Shown here one piece after another: positions 1 through 8,052 of a stretch of 58,425 nt of DNA (positions within the stretch are counted from its first letter, which is position 1; every line of letters starts with the position of its first letter). The notes under the pieces are model-generated. The model searched no databases. It saw only the letters and a program-made list of their open reading frames with translations, and was not told the origin of the DNA. The position numbers and the translations under genes are program-made. This DNA comes from an uncultured Flavobacteriales bacterium (GTDB lineage: Bacteria > Bacteroidota > Bacteroidia > Flavobacteriales_D > Sanyastnellaceae): positions 1 to 58,425 of the forward strand of contig CALKGK010000021.1 of assembly GCA_938085105.1 (NCBI GenBank), read 5' to 3'.

Positions 1-2382
1 AACCGTTTCTCCATCACAAAGAAGTTCTTCATCCAAAGAAATGGACAATTCTGGTTCCTCATTAAACTCAAGTTCATAGAGGTATTCAATTCCACAAGCT
101 TGGTCGGTAAAGCTCAGGTTGTAAACACCGTAATCCGTCGGGGTAAATACCGTGTTGAAAATTTCAGTGTCAGAGAACGAACCAGCAGGACCATCCACTT
201 GCGCCCAAATTCCACTTGGCGGTTCATTCACACATCCTGCGTTTCCACTCCACAACAAGCCCGGCTCAATCAAATTGATTGTGGTGTTGTTTTGGTTTCC
301 ACAGTTGAAGATTTGCAATGATTTATTGGCATCACTTCCTCCATCAGATACATAAAATACTTCGATGAAGTCACCTGAACATACCTCAATGTCGTCGTGA
401 ATGGTCAATGGGTTGGTAGAAGTCAGCACAAAACCTGCATCTTCACCATTGATTGACACCGTGAGGAAACCATCTCCCCAACCACCGTCATTCGCATTAA
501 TCATATAAAGCAAGAAGTTTCCACAGTTTTCCTCTCCGGTAGCACCGTCAAAGTCTACATCTTCAATCCCGTCACAATATGCACCAGACCAAATGTCCTC
601 TGGCAACAAAGCAGCATCAGCTCCTTGAACATTAAAAATACGTTGACCTTGGCAACCCTCTTCATTGGTGACGAGCAATTGGAAGGTTCCTGGACTAACC
701 ATGGCTGAATCTGCACCGTTGGTTTCATATACCACACCTCCAAGGTTATTGTAGTTGGCATTCCATTCAAAATCCACATATTCCATGGCTTCCATAGGGG
801 GAACGTATGCTAATGCAGAATCGTTTGAACATACTGGATTTGGTTCAACAATTACAGTAGGAAGGAAGAACGGTGTTACATCTACCTGAACAACAGCTTC
901 CGCAGTACATCCTGATAAGAATCCCTGCACTGTAACCAAACCACTCGTATTCACCTCGCAATCGATGGTTTCACAACCTGTGCTCCACAGGTATTCATCA
1001 AAACCTTCGTTCGCCAAGAGAACGGAGGTTTGCCCAGCACACAAATCCAGATCACCTTCAATGGTCATCACGGGAATTTCAACTGGAATTACTTCAACAA
1101 TAAATTCTAAAGTAGTGGTGGCTGCTGGAACACCATCATCGGTTGCAGTTACAGTAATGGTGTGTACTCCAAGGTTGTCATTCGACCCGGCAAAACCAGC
1201 ATCGAGGAAAGCCGTATTCGCATTCACAATGTTATCTACAAACAAACCGTCACCTGTTGCGTTCACGTCAATGGTGGTGATCTGTCCCGCTTCTGGACTC
1301 AAAAAATTCATGTCTAGCGGAAAGGTATCATTCAAACAAACCCTAATGGTATCACATCCAGGTGAAACCGATGAAATTGGGGGGATGTTGCTACTTGCAG
1401 AAGCTACATTGAAGGCAAACGTTTTGTTGTCCAGCCAGTTAATTCCGTCTTGTTGTCCGCCTGGACCATCGTAATTACCGTTATTGACGTTGAATCGGCC
1501 GAATTGAACTCCTGGTCCGTTCGTAGCTGCAGCATCCGCTCCATTAACTCCAGGATTTGGTCCGTTAAAACCACCATTACCACCTACATCACCGTGTGCC
1601 CATCCCATATCGAGGTAGCAAAGTTGTACGTTGTTGTCTCCAAGGAAGTCGCTTCCTTCAGGTGTGATGATGATTTGAAAACTGTTGCTACGTGGAAAGT
1701 GAGAAGCACTTGCAGAGTTGAAGTAATCCACATCTATAAAGTTCACATACACCGCTTCTGGGGTGACTTTATAAAGGATTTGCCCTTGCTCACGAATGTC
1801 AATATCTGCCCAATAACCGGAGATTTGGTTGTAGGTAGCTTCTGGGAAACCTTCAGGAGTCCAGTCAATGTAACCTGCGCCAAAAGAGATGGTCCCTTTC
1901 GAATTGATATAAAAGGAATTGTACGTTGTTCCGTAAAGGTTAAAAGTCACCCCAGGACCTAAAGAAATTGGTCCCAACCAAGCATCAACATCGGCTCCGG
2001 CACCTCCTGTTTGGTCCCACATATTGGTAGTAATGTTGGTGTAAGTTCCATCCGGCTCGATCCAGCACTCACAACCATCACCGGGAGGTTGATTCATTCT
2101 TTTGGCTTTAGCTTCGGCTCTTCTCGCTGCTTTTTCTGGAGTGTTTTTGCGCGTCATGATCAACTCCACGACTTCTTCTTCGCTGTAGTTTTCCCATGCT
2201 CGAACGATGGCCCACTCTTCACGATTCATTCCAAACACTGCTTCTTCGAGCGATCCGTATTCTTGAATGATCTCTTCTGCCGTTTTTTGCTCTTGAAGTG
2301 GAGCTAAGTCCTCAGTAACTTCTTGGGCGAATGCTAATGATGAACACATCCAAACCGCAGCAATTAGTAACAACCTTTTCAT
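1..2382 (-). CDS. Secreted surface protein with nidogen-like domain (C terminus beyond window)
   Basis: The frame opens with ATG at 2382 and stays open to the left edge, giving 794 residues and no C terminus. Residues 1-20 form a signal peptide (MKRLLLIAAVWMCSSLAFAQ). A charged, probably helical stretch follows to about residue 90. Residues about 135-270 resemble a nidogen (NIDO) domain: the motifs NSFYINSKG, TPEGFP, SGYWADIDIR and AVYVNFIDV occur in the family order. The remainder reads as Ig/PKD-like modules, for example a segment with AGCVNEPPSGIW and GVYNLSFTDQACG near the edge. NIDO domains are found in extracellular matrix proteins and in bacterial adhesins; an adhesive surface role is inferred. 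A type B (CHU_C) T9SS tail would be expected past the edge but is not seen. The gene lies 93 bases downstream of the anti-sigma gene on the same strand and has its own promoter-like sequence, so control by the adjacent sigma factor is possible. Confidence 0.85.
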   Translation of the reverse strand, partial: MKRLLLIAAVWMCSSLAFAQEVTEDLAPLQEQKTAEEIIQEYGSLEEAVFGMNREEWAIVRAWENYSEEEVVELIMTRKNTPEKAARRAEAKAKRMNQPPGDGCECWIEPDGTYTNITTNMWDQTGGAGADVDAWLGPISLGPGVTFNLYGTTYNSFYINSKGTISFGAGYIDWTPEGFPEATYNQISGYWADIDIREQGQILYKVTPEAVYVNFIDVDYFNSASASHFPRSNSFQIIITPEGSDFLGDNNVQLCYLDMGWAHGDVGGNGGFNGPNPGVNGADAAATNGPGVQFGRFNVNNGNYDGPGGQQDGINWLDNKTFAFNVASASSNIPPISSVSPGCDTIRVCLNDTFPLDMNFLSPEAGQITTIDVNATGDGLFVDNIVNANTAFLDAGFAGSNDNLGVHTITVTATDDGVPAATTTLEFIVEVIPVEIPVMTIEGDLDLCAGQTSVLLANEGFDEYLWSTGCETIDCEVNTSGLVTVQGFLSGCTAEAVVQVDVTPFFLPTVIVEPNPVCSNDSALAYVPPMEAMEYVDFEWNANYNNLGGVVYETNGADSAMVSPGTFQLLVTNEEGCQGQRIFNVQGADAALLPEDIWSGAYCDGIEDVDFDGATGEENCGNFLLYMINANDGGWGDGFLTVSINGEDAGFVLTSTNPLTIHDDIEVCSGDFIEVFYVSDGGSDANKSLQIFNCGNQNNTTINLIEPGLLWSGNAGCVNEPPSGIWAQVDGPAGSFSDTEIFNTVFTPTDYGVYNLSFTDQACGIEYLYELEFNEEPELSISLDEELLCDGETV

Positions 2383-2410
2383 ATTCTCTTGGTGAATTTC
2401 AATAATTAAG

Positions 2411-2433
2411 ATTTAGCGAAATGTACGCTAAAT
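2411..2433. repeat. Perfect inverted repeat in adhesin leader
   Basis: ATTTAGCG and CGCTAAAT form a perfect 8-base inverted repeat with a 7-base loop. It lies 29 bases upstream of the ATG of the nidogen-domain gene and downstream of the predicted transcription start, so it would fold as a hairpin in the leader RNA or act as an operator. It lacks the T-run of a typical terminator. Confidence 0.6.
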
Positions 2434-2457
2434 GCAACTGTTTTCAATTAAGGTGAA

Positions 2458-2484
2458 CAAATATAGCATTTCTAACTATCTCAA
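2458..2484 (-). promoter_or_regulatory. Bacteroidota-type promoter for the nidogen-domain gene
   Basis: On the minus strand TTG (2484-2482) is followed after 16 bases by TATATTTG (2465-2458), a perfect TAnnTTTG element. The spacing is slightly shorter than usual for the -33/-7 pair. The TTG overlaps the last codons of the upstream anti-sigma gene. The predicted leader is roughly 70 bases. Confidence 0.5.
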
Positions 2485-3591
2485 GAGCGTTATCGTCCCC
2501 CCTCTTTTGTAGCTAGTTCCATCGCTTCCTTGGGCCTTTACCCAATATCTGTAAGTTCCTGCTTTGCATGGATTGCCAAATTGGTCGGTTCCGTCCCAAA
2601 AATTTCCACGTTCGTCGTTCTGAAACACCATTTCTTGGTTCTCATTAAAAATACGAAGTGTAATGATTTCTATATTCTTGGAAGCCTTAGCAATGTCGAA
2701 ACGGGCATTCATTCCATCGTTATTGGGTGTAAATACATTCGGAATAAACAATTCTGAAGGCTCCACTACTTCCAAAAGCATTTCCTCCGTGCTACTTTCT
2801 CCCTGCTCGTTTGTGGTAGTAAGACGAACCACATAGTCTCCTTCTTCCAAGAATTCATGTTCAACTTGAGCGGTGTGGTAGCTTGTTCCATCGCCCATTT
2901 CCCAGTGGTAGCTTTGGGCGTTTTGGTTTTTCGGGCTGAAGTTAAACAGGTAGTGATCATCAAGATCACCCGTAGCACTGAATTCAGCAGATAAGCGCAC
3001 TTCCTCTTCAACGATCAAACGCTCTTCTTCCTGATCATTCCCCAATGTGATGTCTTGCGAATGCTCCACTTCCGGGTCAGCTACAACACCATTAGAAGGC
3101 TCTTCTGTTTTCAGATCCACCGCTTTTGGTGCCGAAGCATCTTGCATTTCTTGCTTGGGAGTTGTGACATTTGTGCTTACTTCCTTGCGCTGTTTTCTAA
3201 CCTTTTCTTGCTCTAAACCTTCTTCCTTCTCCTCGCTTAATTGGGGCGTTTCTTCCCTCACCTCTCGTGTTTCGGTTTGCTCCGTTTTAGATTGGGGTTC
3301 TTGGGTTTCGTTTGGATTTTCAAGAACTTCAATCCCGCTTGTATTGTTGGCAACATTTCCTTCTTCCGGCGTTTCGTGCATCACAACAAAGGTGAGGCTG
3401 GCCACCAAGACTGCAGCACTTGCCACCAATGCAGCTTTAGCAACGAGGGATAGACCTGCAGCACCAGCCGCAGCTCCTCCACTGGAAATACCTGCCTGAA
3501 CTCCCGTCCAAAGACTCGGGTCCACGGGCAATTCCATCTCCCCCACTTTCTTGGTGAGGAGCTCCTTCAATTTTTTATCTTCTAAATTCAC
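2476..3591 (-). CDS. Anti-sigma-like membrane protein with PKD and CHU_C domains
   Basis: A 371-residue protein starting at GTG; the frame overlaps the end of the ECF sigma gene by 17 bases, so the two are translationally coupled. Residues 1-35 (with LPVDPSLWTGVQAGI) resemble the short cytoplasmic sigma-binding region seen in Bacteroidota anti-sigma proteins. Residues about 45-70 are one hydrophobic membrane segment (LVAKAALVASAAVLVASLTF). Residues 75-195 are a Glu/Thr/Gln-rich linker. Residues about 200-277 are a PKD domain (NFSPKNQNAQSYHWEMGDGT), and residues 280-371 match the gliding-motility-associated C-terminal (CHU_C) domain (IPNVFTPNNDGMNARFDI, FWDGTDQFGNPCKAGTYRYW). The combination places a T9SS-type surface domain on the outer side of a sigma-factor partner. 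There is no cleavable signal peptide, so the protein probably stays in the inner membrane. The anti-sigma role is inferred from position and topology. Confidence 0.8.
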   Translation of the reverse strand: MNLEDKKLKELLTKKVGEMELPVDPSLWTGVQAGISSGGAAAGAAGLSLVAKAALVASAAVLVASLTFVVMHETPEEGNVANNTSGIEVLENPNETQEPQSKTEQTETREVREETPQLSEEKEEGLEQEKVRKQRKEVSTNVTTPKQEMQDASAPKAVDLKTEEPSNGVVADPEVEHSQDITLGNDQEEERLIVEEEVRLSAEFSATGDLDDHYLFNFSPKNQNAQSYHWEMGDGTSYHTAQVEHEFLEEGDYVVRLTTTNEQGESSTEEMLLEVVEPSELFIPNVFTPNNDGMNARFDIAKASKNIEIITLRIFNENQEMVFQNDERGNFWDGTDQFGNPCKAGTYRYWVKAQGSDGTSYKRGGTITLLR

Positions 3592-4120
3592 TTTCTTCTC
3601 TTGAATGTATCGCCTTTTTCAATTGGGCTTTTGCTTTAAAATACTGCGTTTTAGAAGTGCTCTCGCTGATCTCCAACATCGCTGCAATTTCTTTGTGAGC
3701 ATATCCCTCAATGGCATACAGGTTAAATACTGTTCGATAACCTGTGGGCAAAGCGTTCACTAACTCTAAAATTTCATCGGCGGCCATTTGCTCCAAAACA
3801 GTAAAGTTTTGATGTTCAAACTCTGCCGAATCGCTCAACTCATCGTTCAAAAGGAGTTTTTTGTGCTTTCTGAGATGAATAAGGGCGGTGTTCACCATGA
3901 TCATTCTGACCCAGGCTCCCAATGCACCTTTTCCACTGTATTGATTCAGTTTCTCAAAAACTTTGATAAACCCTTCTTGTAGAATGTCTTGAGCATCTTC
4001 ATAACTCATCGCGTAGCGCACACAAACTGCCATCATTCGCCCGGCGTAACGGTCGAAAAGCTCTTTTTGAGCCTGGCCTTTGCCTTTTAAGCAAGCGTGT
4101 ACTAACTCTTGATCTGTCAT
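3575..4120 (-). CDS. ECF-family RNA polymerase sigma factor
   Basis: 181 residues, the usual length for ECF sigma factors. Region 2 is at about residues 10-85: DAQDILQEGFIKVFEKL is the core-binding and -10 recognition helix pattern. Region 4 is at about 115-170: ALPTGYRTVFNLYAIEGYAHKEIAAML followed by a recognition helix (ISESTSKTQYFKAKAQLKKA). It would direct RNA polymerase to a small regulon and be held inactive by the membrane protein encoded immediately downstream, with which it overlaps by 17 bases. The nidogen-domain gene that follows is a candidate target. The ATG at 4120 is the only good start. The trigger and regulon cannot be read from the sequence. Confidence 0.93.
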   Translation of the reverse strand: MTDQELVHACLKGKGQAQKELFDRYAGRMMAVCVRYAMSYEDAQDILQEGFIKVFEKLNQYSGKGALGAWVRMIMVNTALIHLRKHKKLLLNDELSDSAEFEHQNFTVLEQMAADEILELVNALPTGYRTVFNLYAIEGYAHKEIAAMLEISESTSKTQYFKAKAQLKKAIHSREESEFRR

Positions 4121-4232
4121 GTTTTCTCTTCGCTTGATGCAGTTCTACTACAGAAAGTTGTCTCTTTAGGAAAATATTTTAGCAAATCACGGCTTTATTT
4201 TCAAAAGTCATCACCACCACGAAAAACATGGC

Positions 4233-4240
4233 TATTTTTG
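4233..4240 (+). promoter_or_regulatory. TAnnTTTG element before lepA
   Basis: TATTTTTG fits the Bacteroidota -7 consensus, ending 6 bases before the lepA ATG. No convincing TTG lies about 20 bases upstream. If used, the transcript would be almost leaderless. Confidence 0.3.
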
Positions 4241-4246
4241 TAGCGT

Positions 4247-6034
4247 ATGAAAGATATACGGAACTTCTGCATCATTGCACATATTGACCACGGGAAAAGC
4301 ACCTTGGCCGATCGTCTTCTCCAAACTACTGGAACCATTAGCGATCGAGAATTACAAGCGCAAACCCTTGATGACATGGACTTAGAGCGTGAACGAGGCA
4401 TCACCATTAAGAGCCACGCCATCCAAATGAATTACAAACATGAGGGAACACAATACGTGTTGAACCTCATCGATACTCCCGGACACGTGGATTTCTCCTA
4501 TGAGGTTTCTCGGTCGATTGCAGCCTGCGAAGGTGCGCTTTTGATCGTTGATGCCACCCAAGGAATTGAAGCACAAACCATTTCCAACCTCTATTTGGCC
4601 TTGGAACACGATTTGGAAATCATCCCCATCCTGAATAAAATGGACCTCCCCTCGGCAGATCCAGAAGGTGTGACCGATCAGATCGTTGATTTGATTGGCT
4701 GCGATCCATCGGACGTTATTCCTGCATCTGGGAAAACCGGACAAGGTGTCGACGAAATCTTGGAGGCCATCGTCTCGCGAATTCCATGTCCAAAAGGAGA
4801 CCTCGAAGCACCGCTTCAAGCCATGGTCTTTGACTCTGTTTTCAACCCTTTCCGCGGAATCATTGCTTACTTGAGAATCATCAACGGTAGCATCAAAAGC
4901 GGTGAGCAGGTGAAATTCATCAACACAGATAAAAAATATTATGCTGACGAAATTGGCGTCCTTGGCCTTGATCTCGTCAAGAAAAAGACCCTTTCTGCTG
5001 GCGATGTTGGCTACATTATTTCAGGAATCAAAAATGCGCGCGACGTAAAAGTGGGAGACACCGTTACTTTGGTTGAACGCCCTTGCCCTGCAGCCGTTAA
5101 AGGTTTTGAAGATGTGAAGCCCATGGTTTTTGCCGGGATTTACCCCGTGGATACCGAAGACTATGAAGAGCTTCGAAACTCCATGGAAAAACTGCAGTTG
5201 AACGATGCTAGTTTGGTTTTTGAACCCGAATCTTCTGCAGCACTTGGCTTCGGGTTCCGTTGCGGATTCTTGGGGATGCTCCACATGGAGATCATCCAAG
5301 AACGTTTGGAGCGCGAGTTCAACATGACGGTGATCACTACCGTACCTAACGTTTCGTATTTCGCCTTCACCAAAAAAGGAGAGAAGCTCGTCATCAATAA
5401 CCCATCAGATCTTCCCGACCCAAGTAAATTGGAATACGTGGAAGAGCCTTACATTAAGGCTTCCATTATTACTAAAGGGGAGTACGTTGGTTCGGTAATG
5501 ACCCTTTGCATTGAAAAGCGTGGAGAGTTGAAAAACCAGGTTTACCTCACGGCAGACAGAGTAGAGCTTTCTTTTGAAATGCCTTTGGGTGAGATCGTTT
5601 TTGACTTCTATGACAAACTGAAGACCGTATCTCGAGGATATGCTTCTTTCGATTACCACCCTTCGGAATACAAGGAATCGAAATTGGTGAAGTTGGACAT
5701 CCTTTTGAATGGCGACCAAGTGGATGCTTTAAGCGCATTGATCCACCGCGATCATGCCCACACCCTTGGAAAGAAAATCTGTTTGAAGCTGAAGGAGCTC
5801 ATTCCGCGTCAACAGTTCATGATTGCACTTCAAGCAGCAATTGGAGCTAAAATTGTTGCGCGTGAAACCATTTCAGCCGTTCGAAAAGACGTTACAGCGA
5901 AGTGCTACGGTGGAGATATTACCCGTAAGCGTAAACTTCTCGAAAAGCAGAAAAAAGGAAAGAAAAGAATGCGTCAAGTTGGAAACGTAGAGGTTCCACA
6001 AGCGGCATTTTTAGCGGTTTTGAAGTTGGATTAA
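4247..6034 (+). CDS. lepA: Elongation factor 4 (LepA), translational GTPase
   Basis: 595 residues, the normal length for LepA. The P-loop AHIDHGKST lies near residues 11-19, followed by the switch regions ([18 protein letters not shown]) and the NKMDLP guanine-specificity motif. EF-G-like domains II, III and V follow, then the LepA-specific C-terminal domain with the basic end [21 protein letters not shown]. LepA is a ribosome-associated GTPase linked to 30S assembly and to translation under stress; it is cytoplasmic and can associate with membranes. The start [17 protein letters not shown] agrees with the family. It is monocistronic here, divergent from the ECF sigma gene and convergent with rsmI, 18 bases away. 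Confidence 0.98.
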   Translation: MKDIRNFCIIAHIDHGKSTLADRLLQTTGTISDRELQAQTLDDMDLERERGITIKSHAIQMNYKHEGTQYVLNLIDTPGHVDFSYEVSRSIAACEGALLIVDATQGIEAQTISNLYLALEHDLEIIPILNKMDLPSADPEGVTDQIVDLIGCDPSDVIPASGKTGQGVDEILEAIVSRIPCPKGDLEAPLQAMVFDSVFNPFRGIIAYLRIINGSIKSGEQVKFINTDKKYYADEIGVLGLDLVKKKTLSAGDVGYIISGIKNARDVKVGDTVTLVERPCPAAVKGFEDVKPMVFAGIYPVDTEDYEELRNSMEKLQLNDASLVFEPESSAALGFGFRCGFLGMLHMEIIQERLEREFNMTVITTVPNVSYFAFTKKGEKLVINNPSDLPDPSKLEYVEEPYIKASIITKGEYVGSVMTLCIEKRGELKNQVYLTADRVELSFEMPLGEIVFDFYDKLKTVSRGYASFDYHPSEYKESKLVKLDILLNGDQVDALSALIHRDHAHTLGKKICLKLKELIPRQQFMIALQAAIGAKIVARETISAVRKDVTAKCYGGDITRKRKLLEKQKKGKKRMRQVGNVEVPQAAFLAVLKLD

Positions 6035-6052
6035 GTCTTTCTTCGATCCATT

Positions 6053-6730
6053 TTACTTACTGGAAGCCCCGGCAAGGACGAGCACAAACTCCCCTTTCGG
6101 GGCTTTTTGATTGAAGTGCTCAATGACTTCTTTCAAGCTTCCGCGAACCACTTCTTCGTGCAGCTTTGAGATTTCTCTACAAGCCGCCACTTCTCGCTCT
6201 TCACCAAAAAATGTTTTGAGCTGTTCTAGGGTTTTAAGCACACGGTATGGGCTTTCATAGAAGATGATACTGCGCTCTTCTCCTTCGAGCTGTTGCAGTC
6301 GTTTTTGACGGCCTTTCTTGTGCGGAAGGAAGCCTTCAAAGACAAAACGATCTGCGGGCAAACCGGAGTTCACCATGGCGGGAATGAGTGCAGTGGCTCC
6401 AGGTAAACAGTCGACAACAATGCCCTGTTCCCAACAAGCGCGTGAAAGCAAGAATCCGGGGTCCGATATTCCAGGTGTTCCGGCATCAGAAACCAAAGCA
6501 AAACGGATTCCTGATTCAATTTCCTCCATGACCCTGTTCAACACCTTGTGCTCATTGTGGGAGTGAAATGCACGCATGGGGGTGCTGATTTCAAAATGCT
6601 TAAGCAATTTCCCCGTAACTCGGGTGTCTTCTGCTAAAATGACATCTGCTGACTTCAACACTTCCACTGCACGGTAGGTCATGTCTCCCAAGTTTCCTAT
6701 GGGTGTTGGAACGATGAATAGCTTGTTCAT
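6053..6730 (-). CDS. rsmI: 16S rRNA (cytidine-2'-O)-methyltransferase RsmI
   Basis: 225 residues. The tetrapyrrole-methylase fold signatures are visible: LFIVPTPIGNLGDMTYRAV at the N terminus, ILAEDTR, SDAGTPGISDPG, the LPGATALIPAMVNSGLPADRFVFEGFLP stretch in parts, and IFYESPYRV. RsmI uses S-adenosylmethionine to methylate the 2'-OH of C1402 in 16S rRNA, in the decoding centre. The protein is shorter than the E. coli one because it lacks the C-terminal extension, which is common in this phylum as far as I recall. Its ATG overlaps the stop of the upstream acidic-protein gene as ATGA, so the two are coupled. Confidence 0.95.
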   Translation of the reverse strand: MNKLFIVPTPIGNLGDMTYRAVEVLKSADVILAEDTRVTGKLLKHFEISTPMRAFHSHNEHKVLNRVMEEIESGIRFALVSDAGTPGISDPGFLLSRACWEQGIVVDCLPGATALIPAMVNSGLPADRFVFEGFLPHKKGRQKRLQQLEGEERSIIFYESPYRVLKTLEQLKTFFGEEREVAACREISKLHEEVVRGSLKEVIEHFNQKAPKGEFVLVLAGASSK

Positions 6731-7638
6731 GCGTGGCGGCGTTCGATGAGGTCAATAAAAGCAATCAACACGCTTTGTTCGTCTTCATCTTCAAATTCCT
6801 TGGGAAGGTTTTCTGCGATCCACGAACTTACCTCAGCCGCGTTCTCGTCTTGATTCAGAAACTGAATGGCAGTGTCGTAAGCACCTCCATCTCCTTCAAA
6901 AAGGGTGTTGATGAATTGGAATTTCCGGTTGAGACCAATGGCCGATTTCAAATCAGCAAGCGGCGTTTTTTCGAGCTTTTCAGCAATCGAAGTGCTCCCT
7001 GTGTTTTCAGCATTTAATGGCTTTTTCTCTGGCTGAACAATGGCTTCCTGCTCTGTTTCGCTCACCGGAACTTCTTCAAGCACTTCTTCTTCAAGCAAGG
7101 GTGCTTCTTCCACTTCTTCAGGCGTCTCTTCAGGTTTCTCTGGTGTTTCTTCCTCAAGCTGTGTTGGTTTCTCTTCTGAACTTTCTAGCCGCTCTTCTTC
7201 CTGTGTTTCGGTCTCCTCTGCTTCCCTCAAATCCAATTCAGGGATCTCTTCTGTTACTGCAGGTTGTTCTTGTGGTGTTGTCTTTTCTTCAGTAGTTTCC
7301 ACGTCAACACTTTCTTCGTCGAGAGTGAAAAGTGACGATTGTTCTCCCTTGCTTTTCTCTACTTCAATTTCGTGAATGGCGTCAAAAAGGGAGGTTTGAT
7401 TGATGGGAACGTAGCGGTCCAATCGAAAGTTATAAGCCGATGACAAAGAGTCGCCTTTGCCCAAGCGGTCGTAGGCGCGATGACGAATAACAATGAGCCT
7501 TTCGTAAAGCATGCGAGCGCTTTCAACAGCTTCATTGAGCTCTTCGGCGTGCAGGTTACCGGCGTTCATGCGCTGCAATACTGATTGCATGTGCAGCAGC
7601 AGGTCATTCATGTTTTTATACTCTTGTTCTTGCGCCAT
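6727..7638 (-). CDS. Bacteroidota-specific acidic protein of unknown function
   Basis: 303 residues in three parts. Residues 1-95 are a helical conserved-looking head (MNDLLLHMQSVLQRM, ARMLYERLIVIRHRAYD). Residues about 100-220 are a low-complexity Glu/Thr/Pro/Val linker. Residues about 225-303 are a conserved tail (LADLKSAIGLNRKFQFINTL, FEGDGGAYDTAIQFLN). The tail pattern recurs in uncharacterised Bacteroidota proteins that I recognise only by sequence character. No signal peptide or membrane segment is present, so it is cytoplasmic. It is the first gene of a coupled pair with rsmI (4-base ATGA overlap). I cannot assign a function; the disordered linker joining two folded ends suggests a scaffold. 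Confidence 0.85.
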   Translation of the reverse strand: MAQEQEYKNMNDLLLHMQSVLQRMNAGNLHAEELNEAVESARMLYERLIVIRHRAYDRLGKGDSLSSAYNFRLDRYVPINQTSLFDAIHEIEVEKSKGEQSSLFTLDEESVDVETTEEKTTPQEQPAVTEEIPELDLREAEETETQEEERLESSEEKPTQLEEETPEKPEETPEEVEEAPLLEEEVLEEVPVSETEQEAIVQPEKKPLNAENTGSTSIAEKLEKTPLADLKSAIGLNRKFQFINTLFEGDGGAYDTAIQFLNQDENAAEVSSWIAENLPKEFEDEDEQSVLIAFIDLIERRHA

Positions 7639-7674
7639 GGTAGTACTCTAACGAAGCACAAAAGTAGGATGTTT

Positions 7675-8043
7675 TCAGGGATTGCTTTTATTCTTGTCTT
7701 GAATCTCTTTTCTCAGGGCGGCTGGTAGTCCTTTTACAATGAGGTCATAGCTGTGGTCAATGAGCTCATAAAAAAGGCTCAAAGGCACGTCAGACTTCAC
7801 CTCCACACTGTTCCAGTGCTTTTTACTCATGTGGTAGCCGGGGTGAATTCCTGCATAGCTTTCACGGAGTTCAATGGCGCGTTCAGGATCGCATTTGAGG
7901 TTCACTTGCTTGAAGTCTTCCACATTGCTCAAAGCAAACATCTTACCGCCAACTTTGAAAACGAGGACTTTATCATCAAAAGGAAAAGACTCTGTTACGT
8001 GGGATTTCGAAATGCAGTATTCCCGATAAACTTCAATGTTCAT
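7675..8043 (-). CDS. MmcQ/YjbR family protein
   Basis: 122 residues, matching the small MmcQ/YjbR family. Typical elements are the FPFDDKVLVFKVGGKMFAL strand pattern, NLKCDPERAIELRE, and IHPGYHMSKKHWNSV followed by a final helix (LFYELIDHSYDLIVKGLP). The fold is similar to CyaY and some members are annotated as DNA-binding, but the biochemical role is unsettled. It lies 9 bases downstream of a PorP/SprF gene on the same strand, so it may be cotranscribed with the giant adhesin locus without being functionally related. The C terminus is Lys-rich (KEIQDKNKSNP). Confidence 0.9.
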   Translation of the reverse strand: MNIEVYREYCISKSHVTESFPFDDKVLVFKVGGKMFALSNVEDFKQVNLKCDPERAIELRESYAGIHPGYHMSKKHWNSVEVKSDVPLSLFYELIDHSYDLIVKGLPAALRKEIQDKNKSNP

Positions 8044-8052
8044 TCCACTCCG

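Noticed and set aside
965-2307. Plus-strand frames of 98-170 residues in the left end
   Set aside because: The minus strand carries the signal peptide and NIDO motifs in one unbroken frame; the plus-strand products have no recognisable composition.
6064-6115. GC hairpin with T-run (AGCCCC...GGGGCT, CCCC-TTTC-GGGG) after lepA
   Set aside because: It lies in the coding end of rsmI and the long version needs a loop of over 30 bases. It may help end lepA transcription but cannot be supported as a real terminator.
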